A DNA stretch of 64,000 nt from VGBO01 sp964453335 (GTDB taxonomy: Bacteria; Actinomycetota; Acidimicrobiia; Acidimicrobiales; CAIXPF01). The translations under genes were made by a program, and so were the position numbers. The stretch covers positions 1 through 64,000 of the forward strand of contig CAYVOK010000014.1 in assembly GCA_964453335.1 (NCBI GenBank). The letters run 5' to 3'. Of the stretch, positions 36,452 through 44,328 are shown piece by piece. Position 1 is the stretch's first letter, and the number at the start of each line of letters is the position of its first letter. Below the pieces are notes generated by a model that did not search any database, was not told the DNA's origin, and worked only from the letters and a program-made list of their open reading frames with translations.

Positions 36452-37669
36452 TCAGCGCACCCGCACGGGGATGTGCTTCGGTGAGCGGTCGACGATCGTC
36501 GGCCGCCACTCGACGTCACCGGCGAGCCGCAGGTCCGGGAAACGGTCGAGGAGCATGCGCAGCGCGATGCGGACCTCGAGGCGGGCGAGCGAGGCACCGA
36601 GACAGAAGTGGCGCCCGTACCCGAAGGTGAGGTGCGGGTTCGGGTCTCGTTCGAGGTCCAGGTTCTCCGGGTCGCTGAAGACCCGGGGATCCCGGTTCGC
36701 TCCGGCGATGCCCATGAACACGGCCTGACCGACCTCGAGCCGGTGACCGCCACGCTCGTGTTCCTCGACGACCGTGCGCATCATCACCTTGGCCGGCGGT
36801 TCGAAGCGCAGGAGTTCCTCGGTGGCGGTGTCGGGGAGGGTGGGGCCGGTCTGGTCGCGCAGCCAGGCGAGCTGCTCCGGTCGGCGCAGGAGTGCGAGCG
36901 TCGAGGATCCGAGCGACGACGCCGTGGTGTCGTGGCCGGCGAAGAGCAGGATCGAGCACGCGCCGAGGATCTGGGAGTTCGTGAGGCCGTCCGCGTCGTC
37001 GCCACGGGCGAGCAGCGCGGAGATGAGGTTGTCCGTGGGGTGTTCGGCGTAGTGCTCCATCAGGTCGCCGATGATCCCGTGGAACTCGTCGGCGGACTCC
37101 TTGGCGAGACGGAGGTAGTCGGGGTTCTTCGTCGCGCCGAAGACGACGACGGAGAACTTCTCGGACCACGATGCGAGCCACGACCGCAGTTCGTCGGGGA
37201 CGCCGAAGAGTCGGCCGATGACGTTCGCCGGCAAGCGGTGGGCGAAGGCGTCGACGAGGTCGACGGTGCCCTGCCGTTCCATGTCGTCGAGCAGTTCGTC
37301 GGTGATCGTGCGGATGTCGTCCTCGAGGGAGCTGACCGCCTTCGGCGTGAACCGCCGCCGCACGGGCTCCCGGAGCTGCTGGTGCACGGGCGCCTCGTTG
37401 AACAGCATCCAGCCGTCGAGCAGCTCGATCGCCTTCTCGAGCGCAGCGAGGCGCTCGGCGGGGAGACGGTCGCGGAAGCCCTGCATCCGTTCGGTCGACA
37501 GCCGGGTGTCCTTGAACGCCTCGTCGAGCTCGGCGTGGCCGGTGATCACCCAGGCGTGGTGTCGCGCGCTCCACATCACGGGATCCCGATCGCGCATCGT
37601 CCGGAACAGCGGATAGGGATCCTCGATGTTCGCGTCGTCGAGCAGGTCGATGGTGAGCTCGTCGGCCAT
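36452..37669 (-). CDS. cytochrome P450
   Basis: A 405-residue soluble bacterial P450. The I-helix is LLFAGHDTTASSL, the K-helix ExxR is in EELLRFEPP, and the heme loop FGYGRHFCLGASLARLE has ligand C356. No membrane anchor is visible. The substrate cannot be read from the sequence; bacterial P450s of this layout hydroxylate fatty acids, steroids or terpenes with a ferredoxin partner. No ferredoxin or reductase gene is nearby. Its neighbour upstream on the same strand is a class III CoA-transferase. Confidence 0.93.
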   Translation of the reverse strand: MADELTIDLLDDANIEDPYPLFRTMRDRDPVMWSARHHAWVITGHAELDEAFKDTRLSTERMQGFRDRLPAERLAALEKAIELLDGWMLFNEAPVHQQLREPVRRRFTPKAVSSLEDDIRTITDELLDDMERQGTVDLVDAFAHRLPANVIGRLFGVPDELRSWLASWSEKFSVVVFGATKNPDYLRLAKESADEFHGIIGDLMEHYAEHPTDNLISALLARGDDADGLTNSQILGACSILLFAGHDTTASSLGSSTLALLRRPEQLAWLRDQTGPTLPDTATEELLRFEPPAKVMMRTVVEEHERGGHRLEVGQAVFMGIAGANRDPRVFSDPENLDLERDPNPHLTFGYGRHFCLGASLARLEVRIALRMLLDRFPDLRLAGDVEWRPTIVDRSPKHIPVRVR

Positions 37670-37770
37670 GTGTCCCCCGGTGATCTCCTCGTCGTCCGCA
37701 TGGTGTCACGGACGTCGGCGCCCGAGGTTCGCACCACGGCGGGCGGAGGACAAATCCCCGCGGGGCCGCC

Positions 37771-38973
37771 TCAGTCGGCCGACTCGCGCACGATCCGCCG
37801 GGCGAGGAGATCGTCGACGTGTCCGGCCTCGAACCCCGCCTCGGCGAGCACCGCGCGGGCGTGTTCCCCGACGCGGGGGACACCAACACCGAGCTGTGCC
37901 GGCGTCGTCGAGAACCGGGTCGGATGGTTCGGCACACGCACGTTGCCGACCGGTTCCATGGCGGTCTCGACCACGCTGCCACGGTGGACGACCTGCGGTT
38001 GGTCGTGCACCTCGTCGCGGGTGCGGACCGCAGCGGCGGGAACGTCCTCGGCCTCGAAGCGGGCCATCGCCTCGGCGGTGGTCATCGTCGCGGTCGCCGC
38101 GGCCACGGCGTCGACGAGCTCCCGGAAGTGGCGTCGTCGGGTCGGGTAGTCGACGAAGCGCGGGTCGTCGATCCACTCCGGGTGCCGACACGCCCGGCAC
38201 AGGTTCGGGAAGAACGTGGGGATGATGGGCAGGAGGGCGACCGCGCCGTCGAGCGTCGGGTACGCCTCCTGGAACTCGAGGTTGTTCGGCACGGCGTCGA
38301 CCTCGTCACGGTCGAGGTAGGTGTGCGACATCATCCCGTCGGGCCAGAAGAACCCGAGTCCGGCGTCGAGCATCGACACGTCGAGGTGCTGCCCGCGCCG
38401 ATCCGGGTCGCGTTCACGGGCGAAGAGCGCTGCGGTGATCGCCTGTGCGGCGGTCAGGGCGGTCGACTTGTCGACGAGGTACGTGCGCACGAGGCGTGGT
38501 CGACCGGTGTCGAGGTCGCGTTGCAGGTCGGCGACGCCGATCATCGCCTGCACCACGAAGTCGTACATCGGTCGCTCCGCGTCTGGCCCGTCCGGTCCGA
38601 CACCGGTGATGGACACGGTGACGAGGTGCGGGTTGATCGCCGCGAGCGTCCGGTGGTCGATACCGAGTCGCTCCGCCTTCCCGGGCCGGAAGTTCTCGAT
38701 GAAGACGTCGGCGGCGCGCACGAGCTCGTGCACGACGGCGACACCCTCGGGGTCGGTGAGGTCGACGACGATCGACCGCTTCCCGCGGTTGCAGTTGAAG
38801 AAGACGACGCCCATGCCGCCCCGCTGCTCGCCGGAGACGCGCGTCGGGTCACCACCCGGTTGTTCGATCTTGATCACATCCGCGCCCTGCTCGGCGAGGA
38901 GCAGGGCGCACAACGGTCCCGAGATGACCTGGGCCGCCTCGAGGACGCGGATCCCGGTGAGCGGTCCCGGCAC
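37771..38973 (-). CDS. CaiB/BaiF family (class III) CoA-transferase
   Basis: About 400 residues. It begins GIRVLEAAQVISGPLCALLLAEQGADVIKIEQP, typical of the family, and has NRGKRSIVVDL and ENFRPGKAERLGID. The probable nucleophilic Asp is in PMYDFVVQAM. It would move CoA between acyl chains, or could be an alpha-methylacyl-CoA racemase relative. I chose GTG at 38973, just after icd. Linkage to the P450 suggests catabolism of a branched or cyclic acid, which is inference. Confidence 0.88.
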   Translation of the reverse strand: MPGPLTGIRVLEAAQVISGPLCALLLAEQGADVIKIEQPGGDPTRVSGEQRGGMGVVFFNCNRGKRSIVVDLTDPEGVAVVHELVRAADVFIENFRPGKAERLGIDHRTLAAINPHLVTVSITGVGPDGPDAERPMYDFVVQAMIGVADLQRDLDTGRPRLVRTYLVDKSTALTAAQAITAALFARERDPDRRGQHLDVSMLDAGLGFFWPDGMMSHTYLDRDEVDAVPNNLEFQEAYPTLDGAVALLPIIPTFFPNLCRACRHPEWIDDPRFVDYPTRRRHFRELVDAVAAATATMTTAEAMARFEAEDVPAAAVRTRDEVHDQPQVVHRGSVVETAMEPVGNVRVPNHPTRFSTTPAQLGVGVPRVGEHARAVLAEAGFEAGHVDDLLARRIVRESAD

Positions 38974-38990
38974 GGCGGGCAGACGTCCGC

Positions 38991-40211
38991 TCAGGCGCCC
39001 ATCGCCACCCGGAGGTTGGCGTCGATGGCGTCGAGGAACTCCTCCGTCGTGAGGAACGGTGCCGAGTCGGAGATGAGGAGGGCGAGGTCCTTCGTCATCT
39101 TCCCGGACTCGACCGTCTCCACGCAGACCCGCTCGAGGGTCTCGGCGAACCGCACCACGTCGGGGGTGCCGTCCTTCTTGCCCCGGAACTGCAGACCCTG
39201 CGTCCACGCGAAGATCGACGCGATCGGGTTCGTGGAGGTCTTCTCACCCCGCTGGTGCTGGCGGTAGTGGCGGGTCACGGTGCCGTGGGCGGCCTCGGCC
39301 TCGCAGGTCTGACCGTCCGGGGTCAGCAGCACGGACGTCATGAGCCCGAGCGAGCCGAACCCCTGTGCGACGACGTCGGACTGCACGTCACCGTCGTAGT
39401 TCTTGCACGCCCACACGTAGCCGCCGTCGCCCTTGATGGCCTGGGCGACCATGTCGTCGATGAGACGGTGCTCGTACCAGATGCCCTTGGCCTCGTACGC
39501 GGCCTTGTACTCGGCCTGATAGATCTCCTCGAAGATGTCCTTGAAGTCGCCGTCGTAGGCCTTGAGGATCGTGTTCTTCGTCGACATGTACAGCGGGTAG
39601 CCGCGGTCGAGCGCGTAGCGGAACGACGCATGGGCGAAGTCGCGGATCGAGTCGACGTAGTTGTACATGCCCATCGCCACGCCGCCTGCGGCCGGGAACG
39701 CAGCGATCTCGCGCACCTCGGGTTCCGAACCGTCGTCGGGGACGAACGTCATCGTCACCTTGCCGGGCTTGCGGACCTTGAAGTCGGTGGCGCGGTACTG
39801 GTCGCCGTGGGCGTGGCGGCCGATGATGATCGGCTTCGTCCACCCGGGGACGTAGCGCGGGATGTTCGAGCAGATGATCGGCTCACGGAAGATGACGCCG
39901 CCGAGGATGTTGCGGATCGTGCCGTTCGGCGACTTCCACATCTGCTTGAGGCCGAACTCCTCGACCCGCGCCTCGTCGGGCGTGATCGTGGCGCACTTCA
40001 CGGCGACGCCGAACTCACGGGTGGCGTGGGCCGCGTCGATCGTCACCTGGTCGTTCGTCGCGTCACGGTGCTCGATACCGAGGTCGAAGTACTTCAGGTC
40101 GACGTCGAGGTACGGCAGGATCAGCTTGTCCTTGATGAACTGCCAGATGATGCGGGTCATCTCGTCGCCGTCCATCTCGACGATCGGGTTGGCGACCTTG
40201 ATCTTTGCCAT
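38991..40211 (-). CDS. icd: isocitrate dehydrogenase (NADP), homodimeric eukaryote-like type
   Basis: 406 residues. It starts AKIKVANPIVEMDGDEMTRIIW, and the substrate-site segment is KSPNGTIRNILGGVIFREPI. NADP-site signs are EAAHGTVTRHYR followed by TSTNPIASIFAW. This is the homodimeric form shared with eukaryotes, not the long monomeric form found in many actinobacteria. The start ATG 40211 has a GAGGAA Shine-Dalgarno on the minus strand and a TAACCT -10-like box at 40243-40248. Confidence 0.95.
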   Translation of the reverse strand: MAKIKVANPIVEMDGDEMTRIIWQFIKDKLILPYLDVDLKYFDLGIEHRDATNDQVTIDAAHATREFGVAVKCATITPDEARVEEFGLKQMWKSPNGTIRNILGGVIFREPIICSNIPRYVPGWTKPIIIGRHAHGDQYRATDFKVRKPGKVTMTFVPDDGSEPEVREIAAFPAAGGVAMGMYNYVDSIRDFAHASFRYALDRGYPLYMSTKNTILKAYDGDFKDIFEEIYQAEYKAAYEAKGIWYEHRLIDDMVAQAIKGDGGYVWACKNYDGDVQSDVVAQGFGSLGLMTSVLLTPDGQTCEAEAAHGTVTRHYRQHQRGEKTSTNPIASIFAWTQGLQFRGKKDGTPDVVRFAETLERVCVETVESGKMTKDLALLISDSAPFLTTEEFLDAIDANLRVAMGA

Positions 40212-40242
40212 GTGCGTTCCTCGTGGGTCGACTGCGCCCGGC

Positions 40243-40248
40243 AGGTTA
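40243..40248 (-). promoter_or_regulatory. -10 box upstream of icd
   Basis: On the minus strand TAACCT lies 32 bases before the ATG, leaving a short leader with a GAGGAA ribosome site. No clear -35 element. Confidence 0.35.
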
Positions 40249-40326
40249 GCGGGCCGGTCCGCACCCCGACACGGTCGTCGGTGACGTAGTGTCCGGGCCG
40301 ACCGTGTCGACCGTCGGGAGGCTCTC

Positions 40327-41103
40327 ATGCGCAGCGATCTCTTCTCCAACACCGAGGCCGGGACCGGCCAGCTCGGCTTCACCATGCAGAACGGCAAGAT
40401 GCTGAAGGCGACGGTGAACAACACCGAGTTCTACGCCCGTCGCGGTGCGATGGTCGGCTATCAGGGCAACATCCGCTTCGAGTACCAGGGCATCACCGGC
40501 GGGCCGGGCGGCGGCGGGATGAAGGACAAGCTGATCCGTGCCGCGAAGGCCGCGGTGACCGGTGAGGGCGTGCCCCTCATGAAGGTCGCGGGCCAGGGCG
40601 ACGTGTTCCTCGCCGACGCGGCCGCCGACATCTTCCTCATCGACCTCGAGGGCGCCGATGCCCTGTCGATCAACGGGCCGAGCATCCTCGCCTTCGAATC
40701 GAGCCTCAACTACGACATCAAGCTCGTCGGCAACGCCGGCGCGTTCGCCGGTGCCGGCCTGTTCAACACGGTCGTGTTCGGCACCGGCCGGGTGGCGGTC
40801 GTCTCGCACGGGCATCCGGTCGTGCTCGACTGCTCGCAGCAGCCGACCTACGTCGACCCGAACGCGGCGATCTGCTGGTCCGCGAACCTGAACGTGTCCC
40901 TGCAGCGGTCGGAGGGCTTCGGTTCGCTGTTCGGCCGGACGTCCGGTGAGTCGCTGCAGATGATGTTCCACGGCCCGGGTTTCGTGGTCGTCCAGCCCTA
41001 CGAGTGGATCGCCGGTGTCGGCCAGACCGGTACCGAGGGTGGCTCGAGCTCGCCCGTCGGCGGTGCCGGTGGGGTCCTCGGCGGGATCCTCGGCGGTCGC
41101 TAG
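40327..41103 (+). CDS. AIM24 family protein
   Basis: 258 residues of the AIM24/TIGR00266 type, a beta-rich trimeric fold. The landmarks are GKMLKATVNNTEFYARRGAMVGYQGNIRF, GVPLMKVAGQGDVFLADAA, NGPSILAFESSLNYDIK and the end VVQPYEWIAG. The biochemical function of bacterial members is unknown. A glycine-rich tail follows. ATG 40327 has a GGGAGG Shine-Dalgarno at 40316-40321, and a TAGTGT -10-like box lies at 40287-40292. Confidence 0.92.
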   Translation: MRSDLFSNTEAGTGQLGFTMQNGKMLKATVNNTEFYARRGAMVGYQGNIRFEYQGITGGPGGGGMKDKLIRAAKAAVTGEGVPLMKVAGQGDVFLADAAADIFLIDLEGADALSINGPSILAFESSLNYDIKLVGNAGAFAGAGLFNTVVFGTGRVAVVSHGHPVVLDCSQQPTYVDPNAAICWSANLNVSLQRSEGFGSLFGRTSGESLQMMFHGPGFVVVQPYEWIAGVGQTGTEGGSSSPVGGAGGVLGGILGGR

Positions 41104-41151
41104 CCTCGGGCGGGTCGCCCGGCCGACCCGTCTGCGAGGTGTCGAGGCCTG

Positions 41152-42351
41152 TTGATCCCCGTCGCACCCACCCCGGCTCCCGCACGTTCCGCCGTGCCGA
41201 CAGCCCGGATCGAGGCGTTCCTCGCCGAGGAACGTCGCGAGACCCCGTTCCTCGTCGTCGACTGCGACGTGGTGGTGGACCGCTACGCCGAGTTGCGTGC
41301 GGCGATCCCCTCCGCGCAGATCTTCTACGCGGTGAAGGCGAACCCGGCGCCGGAGCTCCTCGACGCGCTGGTCGCGCTCGGATCGAGCTTCGACGTGGCG
41401 AGCCCGGGTGAGATCGACCTCGCAATCGCGGCCGGTGCCGATCCGGCGCGACTCTCCTACGGCAACACGATCAAGAAGCGGTCCGACATCGCCCGCGCCC
41501 ACGAGTTGGGTGTCGGCATGTTCGCCTTCGACGCCGCGGACGAGCTCGCGAAGCTCACGGCGGAGGCCCCCGGGTCCACGGTGTTCTGTCGGGTGCTCTG
41601 CGACGGGGCCGGGTCGGACTGGCCGTTGTCGCGCAAGTTCGGTTGCGACGTCGACCAGGCCGTCGAGCTGTGCCTCCGGGCGCTCGATGCCGGCCACGAG
41701 ATCGGGGTGTGTTTCCACGTCGGTTCACAGCAACGCCAGCCCGACGCGTACCGGGTCGCGATCGAGCTCGTCGCCGAGCAGATCGCCGCACCGCTCGCCG
41801 CCGCAGGCGGTCGGCTCGGGTACCTGAACGTCGGCGGTGGGTTCCCGGGCACGTATCTCACGACCGGTCCCGCAACGGCGGTGTACGGCGCGGTGATCGA
41901 GCAGAGCGTCGAGCGGAGTTTCGGCGCCGACGCCCCGAAGCTCATCGCCGAGCCGGGCCGATTCCTCGCAGCGGACGCCGGCGTGCTCGAGACCGAGGTC
42001 GTGCTCGTGTCACGGAAGTCCATCCACGACGAGCACCGCTGGGTCTTCCTCGACGTCGGGCTGTTCGGTGGTCTGGCGGAGTGTCTCGGTGAGGCGATCA
42101 AGTACCCGATCGTGACCGTGGACGGGGTGACCGACGGTCCCGACGGCCCGGTCGTGCTCGCCGGGCCCACGTGCGACAGCGCGGACGTGCTCTACGAGGA
42201 GTTCCGGTACCGGCTGCCGATGTCGCTCGAGGCCGGTGATCGCCTCCGCCTGCTCGCAACGGGTGCGTACACCACGACCTACGCGGCCGTCGCGTTCAAC
42301 GGGTTCCCGCCGCTGCGCACCTACCACCTGCCGCCGAGCCGTCGGCCCTGA
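41152..42351 (+). CDS. ornithine/diaminopimelate decarboxylase family (fold III PLP) protein, ornithine decarboxylase-like
   Basis: 399 residues. The PLP lysine is K62 in FYAVKANPAP. Later motifs are SYGNTIKK, CFHVGSQ, LNVGGGFPG and IAEPGRFLAA. The catalytic cysteine C341 in GPTCDSADVLYEE and the end TTTYAAVAFNGFPP match eukaryote-type ornithine decarboxylase better than LysA, which has a different HIGSQ and CE(S)GD pattern. It probably makes putrescine. The TTG at 41152 gives the longest form; GTG 41194 is an alternative. It converges with the phosphotransferase gene. Confidence 0.86.
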   Translation: MIPVAPTPAPARSAVPTARIEAFLAEERRETPFLVVDCDVVVDRYAELRAAIPSAQIFYAVKANPAPELLDALVALGSSFDVASPGEIDLAIAAGADPARLSYGNTIKKRSDIARAHELGVGMFAFDAADELAKLTAEAPGSTVFCRVLCDGAGSDWPLSRKFGCDVDQAVELCLRALDAGHEIGVCFHVGSQQRQPDAYRVAIELVAEQIAAPLAAAGGRLGYLNVGGGFPGTYLTTGPATAVYGAVIEQSVERSFGADAPKLIAEPGRFLAADAGVLETEVVLVSRKSIHDEHRWVFLDVGLFGGLAECLGEAIKYPIVTVDGVTDGPDGPVVLAGPTCDSADVLYEEFRYRLPMSLEAGDRLRLLATGAYTTTYAAVAFNGFPPLRTYHLPPSRRP

Positions 42352-42360
42352 GGCCGGCGC

Positions 42361-43422
42361 TCAGAGACGGGCTGCGGCCTCGGCGGCGAGCTCGAGGCTC
42401 CGGTCGCGCCGTTGCAGCAGGCTCTCGAGGTCGACGCCCTCCGTCGACTTCTGGCCGGCCATGTAGCGGGCGTAGACGCCCTGGATGATGCAGACCGTCT
42501 TCCAGTGGTTGAAGCTCACGTAGAAGTCGATGCCGCTGCAGTCACGACCCGTGCGTTCCGCGTAGCGGGCGAGGAGCTCGTCGCGGTGGGGGAACCCGGG
42601 TTCGCGCGTCGGACCGTCCTCCCGCACCGGCTTCGGGTCGTCGGGCGAGCTCCAGCCGTTCAGCGCATACGCCAGGTCGGCGAGCGGATCGCCGAGTGTG
42701 GAGATCTCCCAGTCGAGGACGGCCGCGATCTTGCCGTTCGCGCCGGCGAGACAGTTGTGCAGGCCGTAGTCGCCGTGCACGACCCGGGCCGGCCCCTGCT
42801 CGGGGATCCGGGCGACGAGCAGGTCGTGCACGTCGGCGACGGTCGTGATCCCGGCGATGTCAGGGGTCTGCGACGCGTTCCACGATGCGAACCACCGGTT
42901 GAGCTGGCGCGCGACGTAGTCCTCGCGCCGGCCGAGGCCGCCGAGCCCGATCTCGTCGGGGTCGAGGGCGTGGAGGTCGGCGAGCACGTCGATGAAGCTG
43001 AAGCCGAGGGAGCGCCGGAGATCGTGGTCGGGGAGGAACTCGTCGACGTCCTCACGCTCGTACAGCGCCCGTCCGTCGACGGCACCCATGCAGTAGAACC
43101 ACGCCCCGGTGACGTCGCGGTCCTCGCAGAACGCGAGCGGTTCGGCGACGGGTACCGGCGTCGGCCACAGCGCCGAGATGATCGTCCATTCCCGGCCCAT
43201 GTCGTGGGCGGAGGGGAGGAGTTCGCCGAGCGGTGGACGTCGCAGCACGAAGCGGAGCCGGCCGGCGTCGGTGACGAGGTAGGTGAAGTTCGAGTGGCCG
43301 CCGGCGAGCTTGGTGAACCGGAGCGGCGCCTGCAGACCGTCGAGGCGTTCGGCGAGCCAGGCGGTGACGGCCCCGACGTCGATGCCGTCGGGCTGCTCGG
43401 TGGCGGCGGGCGTTGCGGACAT
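42361..43422 (-). CDS. aminoglycoside phosphotransferase-family kinase (ACAD10-like)
   Basis: 353 residues of the APH/choline kinase fold. The N-lobe has LAGGHSNFTYLVTDAGRLRFVLRRPP. The catalytic loop is VVHGDYGLHNCLAG and the metal motif AVLDWE. Bacterial members of this subgroup often sit beside acyl-CoA dehydrogenase and SDR genes, and the human counterpart is the kinase domain of ACAD10/11, which phosphorylates 4-hydroxy acids. It is not evidence for antibiotic resistance. It is transcribed divergently from the SDR gene. Confidence 0.9.
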   Translation of the reverse strand: MSATPAATEQPDGIDVGAVTAWLAERLDGLQAPLRFTKLAGGHSNFTYLVTDAGRLRFVLRRPPLGELLPSAHDMGREWTIISALWPTPVPVAEPLAFCEDRDVTGAWFYCMGAVDGRALYEREDVDEFLPDHDLRRSLGFSFIDVLADLHALDPDEIGLGGLGRREDYVARQLNRWFASWNASQTPDIAGITTVADVHDLLVARIPEQGPARVVHGDYGLHNCLAGANGKIAAVLDWEISTLGDPLADLAYALNGWSSPDDPKPVREDGPTREPGFPHRDELLARYAERTGRDCSGIDFYVSFNHWKTVCIIQGVYARYMAGQKSTEGVDLESLLQRRDRSLELAAEAAARL

Positions 43423-43428
43423 GGGGGG

Positions 43429-43434
43429 ATCGTA
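43429..43434 (-). promoter_or_regulatory. -10 box for a leaderless phosphotransferase transcript
   Basis: On the minus strand TACGAT ends six bases before the ATG at 43422, separated by a run of six C. Confidence 0.55.
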
Positions 43435-43467
43435 GGCCGCGCACCGGTGCGCCGGTCGCCCCGCCGG

Positions 43468-43473
43468 TAGGGT
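43468..43473 (+). promoter_or_regulatory. -10 box for a leaderless SDR transcript
   Basis: TAGGGT ends seven bases before ATG 43481. Together with the box at 43429-43434 this gives two back-to-back leaderless promoters only 33 bases apart. Confidence 0.6.
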
Positions 43474-43480
43474 GCGGCGC

Positions 43481-44308
43481 ATGGAACTGCGGGACAGGGT
43501 GGCGATCATCACGGGTGCGGGCAGCGGGATCGGCGAGGCGCTCGCCGAACGATTCCTCGCAGAGGGTGCACGGCACGTCGTCGTGTGCGACCTCGACGGC
43601 AACCGTGCCCGGACCGTCGCCGACCGCCTCGGCGAGCGGGCCTCTGCGGTCGGTCTCGACGTGGCGGACGAGGCTGCGATCGTCGACCTCGTCGAGTCGA
43701 CGCTGCGCGCCCACGGCCCGATCGACGTCTTCGTCTCGAACGCCGGGTACGGCAGGCGTGGCGGGGTCGAGCTGTCGAACGAGGACTTCCAGCGCATGTG
43801 GGAGGTCCACACGATGGCCCACGTGTACGCAGCACGGGCGGTGCTCCCCTCGATGATCGCCCGGGGGGAGGGCTATCTGCTGAACACGGCGTCGGCGGCC
43901 GGCCTCCTCACCCAGATGGACTCGGTCGTCTACGCGATCACCAAGTCGGCGGCGGTGTCGCTCGGCGAATGGCTCGCGATCAACCACCACCACCAGGGCA
44001 TCCGGGTGTCGGTGCTCTGCCCGCAGGCCGTCGCGACTCGCATCCTCGAGCACTTCGAGGGCGAGGAGCGGCGGACCGGGGGGCAGGCCGGCAGCGACGG
44101 CATCCTGTCGGCCGCCTCGGTCGCCGAGGCGTGCGTGCAGACGATGCGGGAGGAGCGGTTCCTGGTACTCCCGCACCCGGAGGTCGCCACCTACGTCGAG
44201 CGCAAGGCGACCGACGTCGACCGTTGGCTCGGCGGCATGCGCCGGTACGCCAACAAGCTCTGGGGCGCCACGGGCATGCCCGGCGACTGGCTGGTCGGCA
44301 AGGGCTGA
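43481..44308 (+). CDS. short-chain dehydrogenase/reductase
   Basis: A 275-residue classical SDR. The cofactor motif is TGAGSGIG, followed by CDLDGN, which suggests NAD preference. The N-A-G motif is SNAGYG. The active site is S in LNTASAAG, with Y and K in YAITK. The substrate is unknown. It is closely related over its whole length to the SDR at 62168-62944. It is divergent from the phosphotransferase gene and convergent with nhaA. Confidence 0.92.
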   Translation: MELRDRVAIITGAGSGIGEALAERFLAEGARHVVVCDLDGNRARTVADRLGERASAVGLDVADEAAIVDLVESTLRAHGPIDVFVSNAGYGRRGGVELSNEDFQRMWEVHTMAHVYAARAVLPSMIARGEGYLLNTASAAGLLTQMDSVVYAITKSAAVSLGEWLAINHHHQGIRVSVLCPQAVATRILEHFEGEERRTGGQAGSDGILSAASVAEACVQTMREERFLVLPHPEVATYVERKATDVDRWLGGMRRYANKLWGATGMPGDWLVGKG

Positions 44309-44328
44309 CGCCCCTGCGGGCGGGTCAG
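44305..44328. terminator. possible bidirectional hairpin between SDR and nhaA
   Basis: CTGAC and GTCAG arms enclose a second 4-bp stem (GCCC/GGGC) with a two-base bulge. It spans both stop codons of two convergent genes. Confidence 0.4.

Noticed and set aside
36438..36456. GCTGA/TCAGC palindrome between metF and the P450 gene
   Set aside because: It arises from two TGA stops facing each other in convergent genes and is too short to call a terminator.
36608..39267. Long plus-strand frames opposite the P450 and CoA-transferase genes
   Set aside because: The minus frames carry the heme loop and CoA-transferase motifs; the plus frames have none.
42343..42356. CGGCC/GGCCG hairpin between the decarboxylase and phosphotransferase genes
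   Set aside because: Only five base pairs without a U-run, so it is not distinguishable from chance in GC-rich DNA.
42361..43422. Aminoglycoside resistance gene
   Set aside because: The fold is APH-like, but the sequence type and SDR neighbour match the ACAD10-like metabolic kinase group.
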